Of a stretch of DNA of 64,000 nucleotides, positions 53,923 to 62,281 are shown piece by piece. The stretch spans positions 47,424-111,423 of the forward strand of contig JBATDG010000053.1 of the NCBI GenBank assembly GCA_049663345.1. Reading direction: 5' to 3'. Every line of letters begins with the position of its first letter. Positions within the stretch are counted from its first letter, which is position 1. The notes below the pieces were generated by a model that did no database searches, had not been told where the DNA came from, and saw nothing but the letters and a program-made list of their open reading frames with translations. Position numbers and translations under genes: made by a program. Origin of the DNA: SZUA-365 sp049663345 (GTDB taxonomy: Bacteria; Bacteroidota; Ignavibacteria; SZUA-365).

Positions 53923-54926
53923 GAAACAGAATTCGCCAGAAAGTTGCGCAGCTCGCGGGCACATTGCTCGGGCGGGGCGGGATTGATGTAGATGCCGCTG
54001 CCCATCTCGAAGCCGGCAGGTGTGGAGAGACGCGGAACTATCACCATATACCAGTGCAGGTATCGAACGTCTTCGTCGCCCACAGGTGATGTGCGCACGA
54101 TCAGGTTATAGCTCGGATTGCCCAGCAGTCCATGCATGGAACGCAGACAGAGCTGCAGCGCCTCGGCCATGTCGCCGAATTCTTCTTTCGGACTCCAGAA
54201 AAAACTCGCGTTGTGTACGCGGGGATAGATGCGCAGTTCATAAGGCGTGCGCGAGGCGAAGGGACAAAACACCACATAATGTTCATTCTCAAACACCATG
54301 CGTTCCTGCTGCCGAATTTCCTCATGCATGAGATCGCAATAGACACAGCTGCCGTAGCTGTCGTAATGCAGCGCGGCTTTCTGAAAAGGATCCCGGATAT
54401 TCGGCGGGATGATTGGCGATGCTATAATCTGCGAATGCGGATGCTCGAGAGAGGTACCTGCATGGGGTCCCCAATTCCGGAACAGCATGACAATCGCGAT
54501 GTTCGACATCATGCTGATTTCCGCCATCCGTCTGCGGTACATTCGAAGAAGTTCGTGCAGGTGTTCAAATTCCATCGTTGCGAGCGTGTCGTTGTGGCGG
54601 GGTGATTCGATTATGACTTCCGCATGTCCATAGCTGCCGCTTTTCAGGAAGAGTCCGTGCTGCTCGCGCTGCACTGAGGCATCGCTGCTCAATGCACTGT
54701 ATTTGTTCTGCACCACGCGCATGAGCCAGCGGCCATCGCGACTCCGCCGCAGCAGTTCGCTTCCTGTGAGAGCTTCATTGCCTAAACAAAAAGGACAATC
54801 TCCCCGAAATATCGGAGGGACAGGTCTCGCTTCCTCCCGGTTTGAAAAATCATAAGGGCGCTGATCGCGTCCGGGCGCGATAATCACCCATTCCTTCGTC
54901 GCGAGATTCTGTCTGAATTCCGACAT
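53919..54926 (-). CDS. galT: Galactose-1-phosphate uridylyltransferase
   Basis: A 335-residue HIT-superfamily enzyme of the Leloir pathway. The zinc pair Cys44 and Cys47 (DCPFCLGNE), the NWGPHAGTSLEHPHSQ motif with the nucleophilic His in HPH near residue 162, and the C-terminal YNLIVRTSPVG and YLHWYMVIVPRL segments are all present. It transfers UMP from UDP-glucose to galactose-1-phosphate; some homologues act as ADP- or other sugar-phosphate nucleotidyltransferases and this cannot be separated by eye. AGGAAAG precedes the ATG. No galK or galE is adjacent. Confidence 0.92.
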   Translation of the reverse strand: MSEFRQNLATKEWVIIAPGRDQRPYDFSNREEARPVPPIFRGDCPFCLGNEALTGSELLRRSRDGRWLMRVVQNKYSALSSDASVQREQHGLFLKSGSYGHAEVIIESPRHNDTLATMEFEHLHELLRMYRRRMAEISMMSNIAIVMLFRNWGPHAGTSLEHPHSQIIASPIIPPNIRDPFQKAALHYDSYGSCVYCDLMHEEIRQQERMVFENEHYVVFCPFASRTPYELRIYPRVHNASFFWSPKEEFGDMAEALQLCLRSMHGLLGNPSYNLIVRTSPVGDEDVRYLHWYMVIVPRLSTPAGFEMGSGIYINPAPPEQCARELRNFLANSVS

Positions 54927-55017
54927 GACGCTTTCCTCGATGTGCGGGATTTCGTACTCGGAAATCTAGAATTTCCTATATTCGTTCACAACTGTTCAAT
55001 TATAATTTTCGGGTCCC

Positions 55018-56400
55018 ATGCTTGATCAGTTTGCCGACCTGCTGAAAGACGTTATTTCCGGACAGCACATTTTCCGCGACAGCTGGCCGCCCTTCTCCGA
55101 TGATCCTTCCCTGCGCATCGACGATGACCGGCTGCGGACGGCGCTGCACGGATTACAGGAACGGCTGGAGGACAACTATCCTTTCTTTCATCCGATGTAT
55201 GCGGGACAGATGCTCAAGCCGCCGCACCCGGCTGCTGTGCTGGGCTACCTCGCCGCGATGCTCATCAATCCGAATAATCACGCGCTGGATGGGGGGCCGG
55301 CCACGGGACAGATCGAGAAGGAACTGGTCGTGGACCTCGCAAAGATGTTCGGCTTCACCGATCACCTCGGACATCTGACCAGCAGCGGCACTATCGCGAA
55401 TCTCGAAGCGCTGTGGGTTGCCCGGCAGCTGCATCCCGACCGCGCGGTCGCGTATTCCGCTCAGGCGCATTACACTCATCCGCGCATGAGTGAAGTGCTG
55501 GGACTTCGCGCCGTTGAAGTGCCGACCGACCAAAATGGACGCATGGATCTCGATGCACTGAACAAGCTCTGTCTCTCCGAAAGCATCGGCACTGTGGTGG
55601 CTACGCTCGGAACGACCGCGCTCGGAGCGATCGATCCCTTGCAGGGAATACTTGAGCTCGGTGCGCGGCATGGCTTCCGCGTGCATGTGGATGCCGCCTA
55701 CGGCGGATTTTTCCGTCTGATCGCTGACGGCAGCACCGACGGAATTCATGCCGGCGCGTTCGGCGCAATGGGCGGAGCCGACAGCATTGTCGTTGATCCG
55801 CACAAACACGGACTGCAGCCCTACGGCTGCGGCTGCGTACTGTTTCGCGATCCCTCTGTCGGCAGATTCTACAAACACGATTCCCCATACACGTATTTCA
55901 CTTCCACAGATCTACATCTCGGAGAAATCAGTCTTGAATGTTCCCGCGCCGGCGCTTCGGCAGCAGGGCTTTGGATGACTCTGCAGGTACTGCCGCTCGA
56001 CGCGCATGACGGGCTGGGCGCCGTGCTCCGCCGCTGCCGACTCGCCGCGCTGAACTTCGCCGATCTTCTGCGGACGTCGTCGCAGCTTTCCCTTCTTCTC
56101 GAACCTGAACTGGACATCGTGGTCTTTTTCCCGGACGCTGAAGAGCGCTCGGCCTCGGCCATCTCCCGCCGAAGCGATGCGCTGTTCGAGCGGGCAATGA
56201 ACGACAGAGAAAACCCCGTTTATCTGAGCAAGCTGCGGGTGAAGACGTCCATGCTGCGTGCACGGTATCCCGACGTGCGCGACGATGCTGAGTGGACCAC
56301 CGTTCTCCGCAGTGTCTTGATGAAGCCCGAGCACGCGGACTGGGTGGAACAGATTCACGCGACGATTGAAGAATATCTCGAAAACTGTCCTGACGAATAA
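55018..56400 (+). CDS. PLP-dependent group II amino-acid decarboxylase
   Basis: A 460-residue pyridoxal-phosphate decarboxylase. The N-terminal FHPMYAGQMLKPPHP and NNHALDGGPATGQIEKEL pieces, the GHLTSSGTIANLEAL cofactor block, HVDAAYGGFFRL with the PLP-pyridine Asp, and DPHKHGLQPYGCG with the Schiff-base Lys263 define the family. It is closest in look to bacterial aspartate/glutamate/tyrosine decarboxylase-like enzymes; substrate specificity is unclear. Part of its product could feed beta-alanine/CoA synthesis if it is an aspartate decarboxylase, which is inference. A TATAAT lies only 12 bp before the ATG, suggesting a very short leader or a later start. It is 229 bp upstream of the carotenoid operon. 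Confidence 0.88.
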   Translation: MLDQFADLLKDVISGQHIFRDSWPPFSDDPSLRIDDDRLRTALHGLQERLEDNYPFFHPMYAGQMLKPPHPAAVLGYLAAMLINPNNHALDGGPATGQIEKELVVDLAKMFGFTDHLGHLTSSGTIANLEALWVARQLHPDRAVAYSAQAHYTHPRMSEVLGLRAVEVPTDQNGRMDLDALNKLCLSESIGTVVATLGTTALGAIDPLQGILELGARHGFRVHVDAAYGGFFRLIADGSTDGIHAGAFGAMGGADSIVVDPHKHGLQPYGCGCVLFRDPSVGRFYKHDSPYTYFTSTDLHLGEISLECSRAGASAAGLWMTLQVLPLDAHDGLGAVLRRCRLAALNFADLLRTSSQLSLLLEPELDIVVFFPDAEERSASAISRRSDALFERAMNDRENPVYLSKLRVKTSMLRARYPDVRDDAEWTTVLRSVLMKPEHADWVEQIHATIEEYLENCPDE

Positions 56401-56629
56401 TCGGTTTCTCTGCTGCTGGAAAGCGCAGCAGCACGAATCCATGCCCTCGCCTGAAGGGCTCATAAGAGGCTCGATTTCCCAACCAGGGAGCCGTCATTTT
56501 TTCTGCACGCGGGAACCTATCGTTCCGCCGGAATCGTTGTGCAATTTCCGGCGATTGAGCGTTTTTTCGCGAAACGCATGCGTCACCCGAAGCACGGGGC
56601 CCGGATTATCACTTATTGTGTGAGCATCC

Positions 56630-57121
56630 ATGTACACTCTGCGCAGAGATTTAACGATACGCACTTCGCTTTCGGATGCCTGGAATTTTATCAGTCGTCC
56701 GGAAAACCTCAACCTGATCACTCCGGACAATCTGAAATTCCGGATTCTTTCTGACGTCCCGGATCTCATGTATAATGGCCTGCTGATCCGCTACTCCGTC
56801 GGCATTCCCTTTCTCGGATCGCAGAACTGGCTGACTGAAATCCGGCACATCCGAGATCACCACTCCTTCGTTGATGAGCAGCGCATCGGACCGTATCGCT
56901 TCTGGCATCATCGGCATGTCATCGAAGAAACCGACAACGGCATCCGTTTTACGGACGAGGTCACATACGAACTTCCCTTCTCTTTCCTTGGCCGCATTGT
57001 ACACGTCTTATTCGTGCGCGGCATGCTCACACGCATCTTCGATTTTCGCGCACAGGCGATGAAGAAGTATTTCGAATCAAAAACTGAGACCTTCAACCCT
57101 GTCCCGGGAGCACAATCATGA
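56630..57121 (+). CDS. SRPBCC (START-like) superfamily protein, first gene of the carotenoid operon
   Basis: A 163-residue protein of the helix-grip fold: an opening strand (YTLRRDLTIRTSLSDAWNFI), SRPENLNLITPDNLKF, a run of antiparallel strands (LIRYSVGIPFLG, FWHHRHVIEETDNGIRFTDE) and a long C-terminal helix (FDFRAQAMKKYF). Such domains bind hydrophobic ligands. It overlaps the next gene by four bases and heads a seven-gene operon for C30 carotenoid synthesis, so a lipid or carotenoid ligand is a reasonable guess. The 56401-56629 gap upstream holds small palindromes (CCGGAA-N12-TTCCGG near 56529, GCGTTT-N7-AAACGC near 56560) but no clear promoter. Confidence 0.82.
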   Translation: MYTLRRDLTIRTSLSDAWNFISRPENLNLITPDNLKFRILSDVPDLMYNGLLIRYSVGIPFLGSQNWLTEIRHIRDHHSFVDEQRIGPYRFWHHRHVIEETDNGIRFTDEVTYELPFSFLGRIVHVLFVRGMLTRIFDFRAQAMKKYFESKTETFNPVPGAQS

Positions 57122-57624
57122 TTCGTCACCACTGCACCTATTTTGCATTCCTCCTTCTTGCCGGGACCCTTCTTCTCGGCACCCCTTCCCTGCAGGCACA
57201 GAGTGAACGTTCTGGAAATCCGCAGAGTGCTGCAGCCAAGTCGACTGCAAAAACGGAAAAGCTTGGAAGCCTCACTGTGCGCATCGGCGGTATTGAAGAT
57301 TTCAAAGGAAAGCTGATGATCGGTCTATATGACGATCCGGCGAAATTCCCCAACGACAACGGGGAGGCACGCGGCGGCTCGGTTCGCGTCACTGGTCCGG
57401 AACATTCCTTCACGTTCAAGGACGTCCCTTACGGCAGCTATGCGATTGCCGTCCTCCACGACGCAAATGAAAACGGTGAGATGGATGTCAACTGGCTGGG
57501 AATGCCGAAAGAAGGATATGCATTCTCCAATAATGCGACAGCGATGTTCAGCGCGCCTGATTTCAAAGACGCCCGTTTTGTGGTGAATGGCGACGTGACG
57601 ATAAAAATCACGATGACGTACTGA
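57118..57624 (+). CDS. Exported DUF2141 protein
   Basis: A 168-residue protein with a signal peptide (residues 1-27, ending LQAQ), a short Ser/Ala/Lys linker, and a DUF2141 beta-sandwich: LTVRIGGIEDFKGKLMIGLY, FTFKDVPYGSYAIAVLHDAN, NGEMDVNWLGMPKEGYAFS in pieces. The domain is transthyretin-like and extracytoplasmic; its function is unknown. It sits second in the carotenoid operon, overlapping the SRPBCC gene and 36 bp ahead of the CrtP-like gene, so the two are probably expressed together with pigment synthesis. Confidence 0.88.
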   Translation: MIRHHCTYFAFLLLAGTLLLGTPSLQAQSERSGNPQSAAAKSTAKTEKLGSLTVRIGGIEDFKGKLMIGLYDDPAKFPNDNGEARGGSVRVTGPEHSFTFKDVPYGSYAIAVLHDANENGEMDVNWLGMPKEGYAFSNNATAMFSAPDFKDARFVVNGDVTIKITMTY

Positions 57625-57660
57625 CGACGGATTGATCTTACTTCACAGAAGAATACAGGC

Positions 57661-59163
57661 ATGAACATGAGCGGACAGCAGAAAAAAATCATTGTGATCG
57701 GCGCTGGACTGGGCGGAATGTCGGCAGCGATTTCGCTGGCTGCAGAAGGATACGACGTCGAGATCTTCGAAAAGAACGACAAGGTGGGAGGCAAGCTCAA
57801 CATACTCCACCGCGACGGATTCACGTTTGATATGGGTCCCTCGATTCTCACACTGCCGCAGATTTTCGAGGACCTCTTCGCCCGGGCCGGAGAATCCTTC
57901 GCAGACTCCCTCCCGCTGCGGGATCTCGATCCGCAGTGGCGGAATTTCTTTGAAGACGGCAGGACCTTCGATCTGTTTTTCGACCAGGATAAAATGCGCG
58001 CGGAAGTACGCCGCTTCGATCCATCGATAGAGAAAGGATTTTTCGATTTCATCGAGTATTCCGGTCGCCAGTACGATTTCATCGAGAAGGGATATTTCAA
58101 GCACGGGCTCGACACCATCCGGGATTTTGCGCGTTTCTATCCGCTCAGCGATATGAAGGATTTCGATCTGCTGCGCACGATGCATCAGTCGACGAAGCGT
58201 TTTATCAAAAACGATCAGGTCGTCGATGTGATGGATTATTTCATCAAGTACGTCGGCTCCTCCGCCCTTGTCTCCCCCGGCTTCATGAATCTGATGCCCA
58301 CCATCCAGTTCCGCTTCAAGCTCTGGTACATCGATGGCGGCATGTATCTTCTCGCCAACGCGATGAAGAAGCTCCTCGACAAACTCGGTGTGCGTGTGCA
58401 TCTCGGTGCGGAAGTGGCGCGCATGACAAAGCAGGGGCGCACGATTTCAGGCATCGAACTCAAGAGCGGCGAACAGGTACCGGCGGATTACGTTGTCTCC
58501 AACATGGAGACCCTCCCCGCCTACGAAAAACTTCTGGGCGAAGATGCGCAGTTCATGAATACGATTAAGCGCTTCGAGCCTGCGTGTTCCGGATTGATTC
58601 TCGACCTCGGTGTCAGCAAACGTTATCCCCAACTCGCGCATCACAACTTTTTCTTTTCAAAAGATCAGCGGAAGCATTTCAACACCGTGTTCAAGAAACA
58701 CGAACTTCCGGAAGATCCGACGATCTATCTCGTGGCTGCTTCTCGCACCGATCCGACCGTCGCTCCGGAGGGCTGCGAGAACATCAAGATCCTTCCGCAT
58801 ATCCCGTATATCAACGAAGAAAATCCACTGACTGAGAACGACTACCTCGCCTTCAAGGAGCGCGTGGTGGACAAGCTCGAGCGCATGGGACTCACGGATC
58901 TGCGCAAGAATACCATCACGGAGCACGTGTGGACACCGCTGGACATTCAGAAAAACTACTATTCCAACAAGGGTTCGATTTACGGCGTCGCCTGCGACCG
59001 CTTCAAGAATTTCGCACTCAAGACTCCGAAACGCAGCGGCAAATACGACAACCTGTTTTTCGTCGGCGGTTCGGTCAATCCCGGCGGCGGCATGCCCATG
59101 GTCACGCTCTGCGGCCAACTGGTCGCGGACAAACTGATTGAAGTCGACCGGGCAGCGGACTAG
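57661..59163 (+). CDS. crtP: CrtP-like diapocarotenoid oxidase (CrtI/CrtN/CrtP family)
   Basis: A 500-residue FAD-dependent enzyme. The N-terminal dinucleotide motif IVIGAGLGGMSAAISLAAEG is followed by DMGPSILTLPQIFEDLF. Features shared with staphylococcal CrtP (4,4'-diaponeurosporene oxygenase), as I remember that sequence, are EKGYFKHGLDT, FIKYVGSSAL, LWYIDGGMYLLANAMKKL, YPQLAHHNFFF, GLTDLRKNTI and the C-terminal VGGSVNPGGGMPMVTL. It would oxidise the terminal methyl of a C30 carotenoid to an aldehyde. A plain desaturase role cannot be excluded. ATG at 57661 or 57667. It is three bases upstream of the glycosyltransferase gene. Confidence 0.87.
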   Translation: MNMSGQQKKIIVIGAGLGGMSAAISLAAEGYDVEIFEKNDKVGGKLNILHRDGFTFDMGPSILTLPQIFEDLFARAGESFADSLPLRDLDPQWRNFFEDGRTFDLFFDQDKMRAEVRRFDPSIEKGFFDFIEYSGRQYDFIEKGYFKHGLDTIRDFARFYPLSDMKDFDLLRTMHQSTKRFIKNDQVVDVMDYFIKYVGSSALVSPGFMNLMPTIQFRFKLWYIDGGMYLLANAMKKLLDKLGVRVHLGAEVARMTKQGRTISGIELKSGEQVPADYVVSNMETLPAYEKLLGEDAQFMNTIKRFEPACSGLILDLGVSKRYPQLAHHNFFFSKDQRKHFNTVFKKHELPEDPTIYLVAASRTDPTVAPEGCENIKILPHIPYINEENPLTENDYLAFKERVVDKLERMGLTDLRKNTITEHVWTPLDIQKNYYSNKGSIYGVACDRFKNFALKTPKRSGKYDNLFFVGGSVNPGGGMPMVTLCGQLVADKLIEVDRAAD

Positions 59164-59166
59164 CAG

Positions 59167-60279
59167 ATGGATATTGTGCTGATTGCGGCTGCGGCCATCT
59201 TCTATCTTGCCGGTTATATTTTCCTTTTCCGGATTCCACTCTGTCAGTCAAAGTCGGATGGGAAGGGTGCGTCGTATTCCATCAGCGTGATTATTCCAGC
59301 GAGGAATGAGGCAGGGAATCTCCCGCGGCTCATCGCATCGCTCATCGCGCAGCCGTTAAAACCGTTGGAAATCATTGTCGTAGACGATCAGTCCACCGAC
59401 GGCACTGCCGCCATTGCCTCGGCACACGGAGCTTCAGTGCTGCCTTCTCAACCGATACCCGCCGGCTGGGTCGGCAAGGCCTGGGCCTGCTGGCAGGGCG
59501 CGCAGGCGGCGCGGGGCGATCTGTTCATTTTTCTCGATGCAGACGTGTGGCTCCTGTCCGACGGACTTCAGAGGATTGTCGCTACATATTCCCGCCGTCC
59601 GGGCGCGATGTCCATCGCTCCGTTTCATGACACGAAGAAGCCCTACGAGCAAATGTCCGCTTTCTTCAACATCATCATGATGGGTTCGATGAATGCCTTC
59701 GGTTTGCCCGGCATTTCAGCTGAACCCACAGGACTGTTCGGCCCGAGCCTCATCGTTTCGCGGGAGCAGTATTTCGCAGTTGGAGGTCATGAAGCGGTCC
59801 GGCAGCACATCCTGGAGAATTTCTTTCTCTCCCGCGAGTTCTCAGCAAAAGGAATTCCGCTCCGCTGCTACGGCGGGAAAGAAGCACTCTCCTTCCGCAT
59901 GTATCCACAAGGAATCGCGGAACTGTATCACGGCTGGAGCAAGGCCTTCGCCACCGGCGCGGGCAGCACACCGCCAGTTTCACTCGCCATTATTATCGTC
60001 TGGCTCACAGGTGCTATCATCGCCACGATAAATGTCGCAGCCGGTTACGCGGTGTTCGGACTGAACTTTCTGCTCGCCTCGATGGTCCTCTACCTTGCCT
60101 ATGCCGCACAACTGCACTGGATGCTCAGGCGCATAGGCAGCTTCGCCTGGTACACGCCGCTCCTGTTTCCGCTGCAATTGCTTTTTTTCATTGTCGTATT
60201 CACCCGCTCGGCCATCATCACCAAACGGGGCGGCGTTCAGTGGAAAGACCGTACCGTAGAATCGCAGACAGGCGCATGA
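59167..60279 (+). CDS. crtQ: CrtQ-like membrane glycosyltransferase (GT2)
   Basis: A 370-residue GT-A glycosyltransferase with one N-terminal and two to three C-terminal membrane segments. Motifs: SVIIPARNEAGNL, IIVVDDQSTDGT, FIFLDADVW (metal-binding DxD) and a C-terminal HGWSKAFATGAG. This layout matches CrtQ, which glucosylates diaponeurosporenoic acid at the membrane in staphyloxanthin synthesis. The operon context (CrtP-like before, CrtO-like after) supports this. Its stop overlaps the next start (ATGA). Confidence 0.87.
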   Translation: MDIVLIAAAAIFYLAGYIFLFRIPLCQSKSDGKGASYSISVIIPARNEAGNLPRLIASLIAQPLKPLEIIVVDDQSTDGTAAIASAHGASVLPSQPIPAGWVGKAWACWQGAQAARGDLFIFLDADVWLLSDGLQRIVATYSRRPGAMSIAPFHDTKKPYEQMSAFFNIIMMGSMNAFGLPGISAEPTGLFGPSLIVSREQYFAVGGHEAVRQHILENFFLSREFSAKGIPLRCYGGKEALSFRMYPQGIAELYHGWSKAFATGAGSTPPVSLAIIIVWLTGAIIATINVAAGYAVFGLNFLLASMVLYLAYAAQLHWMLRRIGSFAWYTPLLFPLQLLFFIVVFTRSAIITKRGGVQWKDRTVESQTGA

Positions 60280-60845
60280 TGCTTTTCGAACTTCCCATAG
60301 CATGGATTATCGCTTTGGATATCGCAGCCTGGCTGTGCATCCACATGGGAACCTCCTGGGGCGTGACGCAGCTCGATGCCGGACGCTTCGATCCGGATCA
60401 CCCGCTGTTCCGTCCCAGACCATGGGAGGGCGACGGCAATGTGTACGATCGCCTCTTCCACATAAGGAGCTGGAAGAAATGGCTGCCCGACGGCGCGGCG
60501 ATCTTCGCGAAAGGCTTTCCGAAGAAGCGGCTCGCGCAGGCGGATCCCGTCTACGTCACGCGCTTCATACGCGAAACCTGCCGGGGAGAGTTTGCACACT
60601 GGCTGGTCATTGCAATTGCGCCGGTCTTCTTTCTGTGGAATTACTGGTATGCCGGAATCATCATGATCGTCTACGCGCTTGCTTTCAATCTTCCGCTCAT
60701 CATCGCTCAGCGCTTCAACCGCATCCGTTTGGGATTGCTGCTTGCTGCGCTCGCGCGGAAGACACCCTCGATAGCAGCGGCTTCAGGCGACCAAAACAAT
60801 GCAGCGGAAGCTGGCGCGAATAACGGCACCGAGGCAGGCACATGA
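60276..60845 (+). CDS. crtO: CrtO-like glycosyl-diaponeurosporenoate acyltransferase
   Basis: A 189-residue membrane protein. It has an N-terminal membrane segment, then PRPWEGDGNVYDRLFHI, SWKKWLPDGAAIFAKGF and FIRETCRGEFAHWLV, which match the conserved core of staphylococcal CrtO as I remember it, then two hydrophobic segments and an Ala/Asn-rich tail. CrtO adds a fatty acid to the sugar of glycosyl-diaponeurosporenoate, the last step of staphyloxanthin assembly. It overlaps both neighbours by four bases. This small family is rarely found outside such clusters, so it is the strongest single pointer to the pathway. Confidence 0.86.
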   Translation: MMLFELPIAWIIALDIAAWLCIHMGTSWGVTQLDAGRFDPDHPLFRPRPWEGDGNVYDRLFHIRSWKKWLPDGAAIFAKGFPKKRLAQADPVYVTRFIRETCRGEFAHWLVIAIAPVFFLWNYWYAGIIMIVYALAFNLPLIIAQRFNRIRLGLLLAALARKTPSIAAASGDQNNAAEAGANNGTEAGT

Positions 60846-62236
60846 CAGCCGCAGAAATCCGTCAGCGATTTGATGCGCAGAAGCGTTTTTTTGCGAGCGG
60901 CGCGACCCGCAGCCATGAATTCCGCCGTTCCCAACTGAGTCAGCTCGAGCGCATGTTAACCGAGCATGAAGCCGACATCGTCGAGGCGCTGAAGGCGGAT
61001 CTGGGTAAATCGGCGACCGAAGCCTATGCAAGCGAAATCGGTTTTCTCCTTGCAGAGATCCACCACGTGCAGAAGCATCTGCCCAAGTGGATGAAGCCGC
61101 ATCGAGTTAAAACCATGTTCATGCATGCTCCCGCGAGCAGCCGCATCATCAGCGAACCTCTAGGAGTGGCGGCGATTTTCGGTACCTGGAATTATCCGTT
61201 TCAGATTATGCTCTCGCCGCTCATCGGCGCACTGGCGGCGGGCAATTGCGCATTGCTGAAGCCTTCTGAAATTTCCGAACACAGCGCCGAACTACTGGAA
61301 CGGCTGGTCGCGGAGTATTTCAATCCTGACGTTGTCACTGTGATTTCCGGCGGACCCGAGGTCGCACAACTGATTCTGGCGCTGCCGACAAATTCCATTT
61401 TCTTCACGGGCGGTGCACAGGTTGGACGTTTGGTCATGCAGGCCTCGGCGCAGCATCTGATTCCCTGCACGCTTGAACTCGGTGGGAAGAATCCCTGTAT
61501 CGTGGATCAGGATACCGACATCCGGATTACCGCTAAGCGCATCGCATTTGCGAAATTCTTCAACTCCGGACAGACCTGCATTGCGCCCGACTACATCCTT
61601 GTCCATGAGAGCGTCAGGTCTGAGCTGATTGCTGAACTCTGCAAGGCGCTGCTGGAGTTCTATGGCGCGGATCCTGCAGCCAGTCCGGACTACGGCCGCA
61701 TCGTCAGCGACAGACATTTCCAGCGCCTGGTCGCTCTGCTGGATCGCGGCCGCATTGTACACGGCGGCGAGCATGATGCAGCGGTCCGCTTCATCGCTCC
61801 GACGATCGTCGATGAAGTAACGTGGGATGATCCGATCATGCAGGAAGAAATCTTCGGTCCCCTGCTGCCTGTGCGTTCGTACCGCTCGATCGACGACGCG
61901 GTCGCACAGATGAAGCGCCATCCCACTCCTCTGGCACTGTACTGTTTCTCCCGCAACCGGCGCGTTGCCGACGAATTTATTTCCCGCATTTCTTCCGGAA
62001 CCGTGTGCATCAATGGAGCGCTTTCGCAGGTCGCCTCGTTCACTCTGCCATTCGGCGGCGTCGGCAGCAGCGGCATGGGTCGCTACCACGGCCGCCACGG
62101 CTTCGATACGTTTTCTCACAGCCGGGCAGTACTGCGCCGGAGTTTTCGATTTGACAGCGGAAAAATGTATCCTCCGTACGAGACATCAATGCCTTTTTTC
62201 AAACGCATGCTATCCCTTCTTTTTCGACACTATTGA
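60842..62236 (+). CDS. Aldehyde dehydrogenase, probable diapocarotenal oxidation (AldH)
   Basis: A 464-residue class 3-type aldehyde dehydrogenase. The general base Glu212 lies in LELGGKNP and the nucleophile Cys246 in NSGQTCIAPDY; FGTWNYPFQIMLSPLIGALAAGN in pieces and FFTGGAQVGRLVM are characteristic, and a C-terminal hydrophobic, basic tail resembles membrane-bound ALDH3 proteins. In staphyloxanthin synthesis an aldehyde dehydrogenase converts 4,4'-diaponeurosporenal to the acid; here it sits between crtO and the desaturase, which fits. A fatty-aldehyde substrate is the alternative. Confidence 0.9.
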   Translation: MTAAEIRQRFDAQKRFFASGATRSHEFRRSQLSQLERMLTEHEADIVEALKADLGKSATEAYASEIGFLLAEIHHVQKHLPKWMKPHRVKTMFMHAPASSRIISEPLGVAAIFGTWNYPFQIMLSPLIGALAAGNCALLKPSEISEHSAELLERLVAEYFNPDVVTVISGGPEVAQLILALPTNSIFFTGGAQVGRLVMQASAQHLIPCTLELGGKNPCIVDQDTDIRITAKRIAFAKFFNSGQTCIAPDYILVHESVRSELIAELCKALLEFYGADPAASPDYGRIVSDRHFQRLVALLDRGRIVHGGEHDAAVRFIAPTIVDEVTWDDPIMQEEIFGPLLPVRSYRSIDDAVAQMKRHPTPLALYCFSRNRRVADEFISRISSGTVCINGALSQVASFTLPFGGVGSSGMGRYHGRHGFDTFSHSRAVLRRSFRFDSGKMYPPYETSMPFFKRMLSLLFRHY

Positions 62237-62281
62237 TACGGAATATTTCTCCCCTACAATAAAGCAGGAGAGCACAGAACC

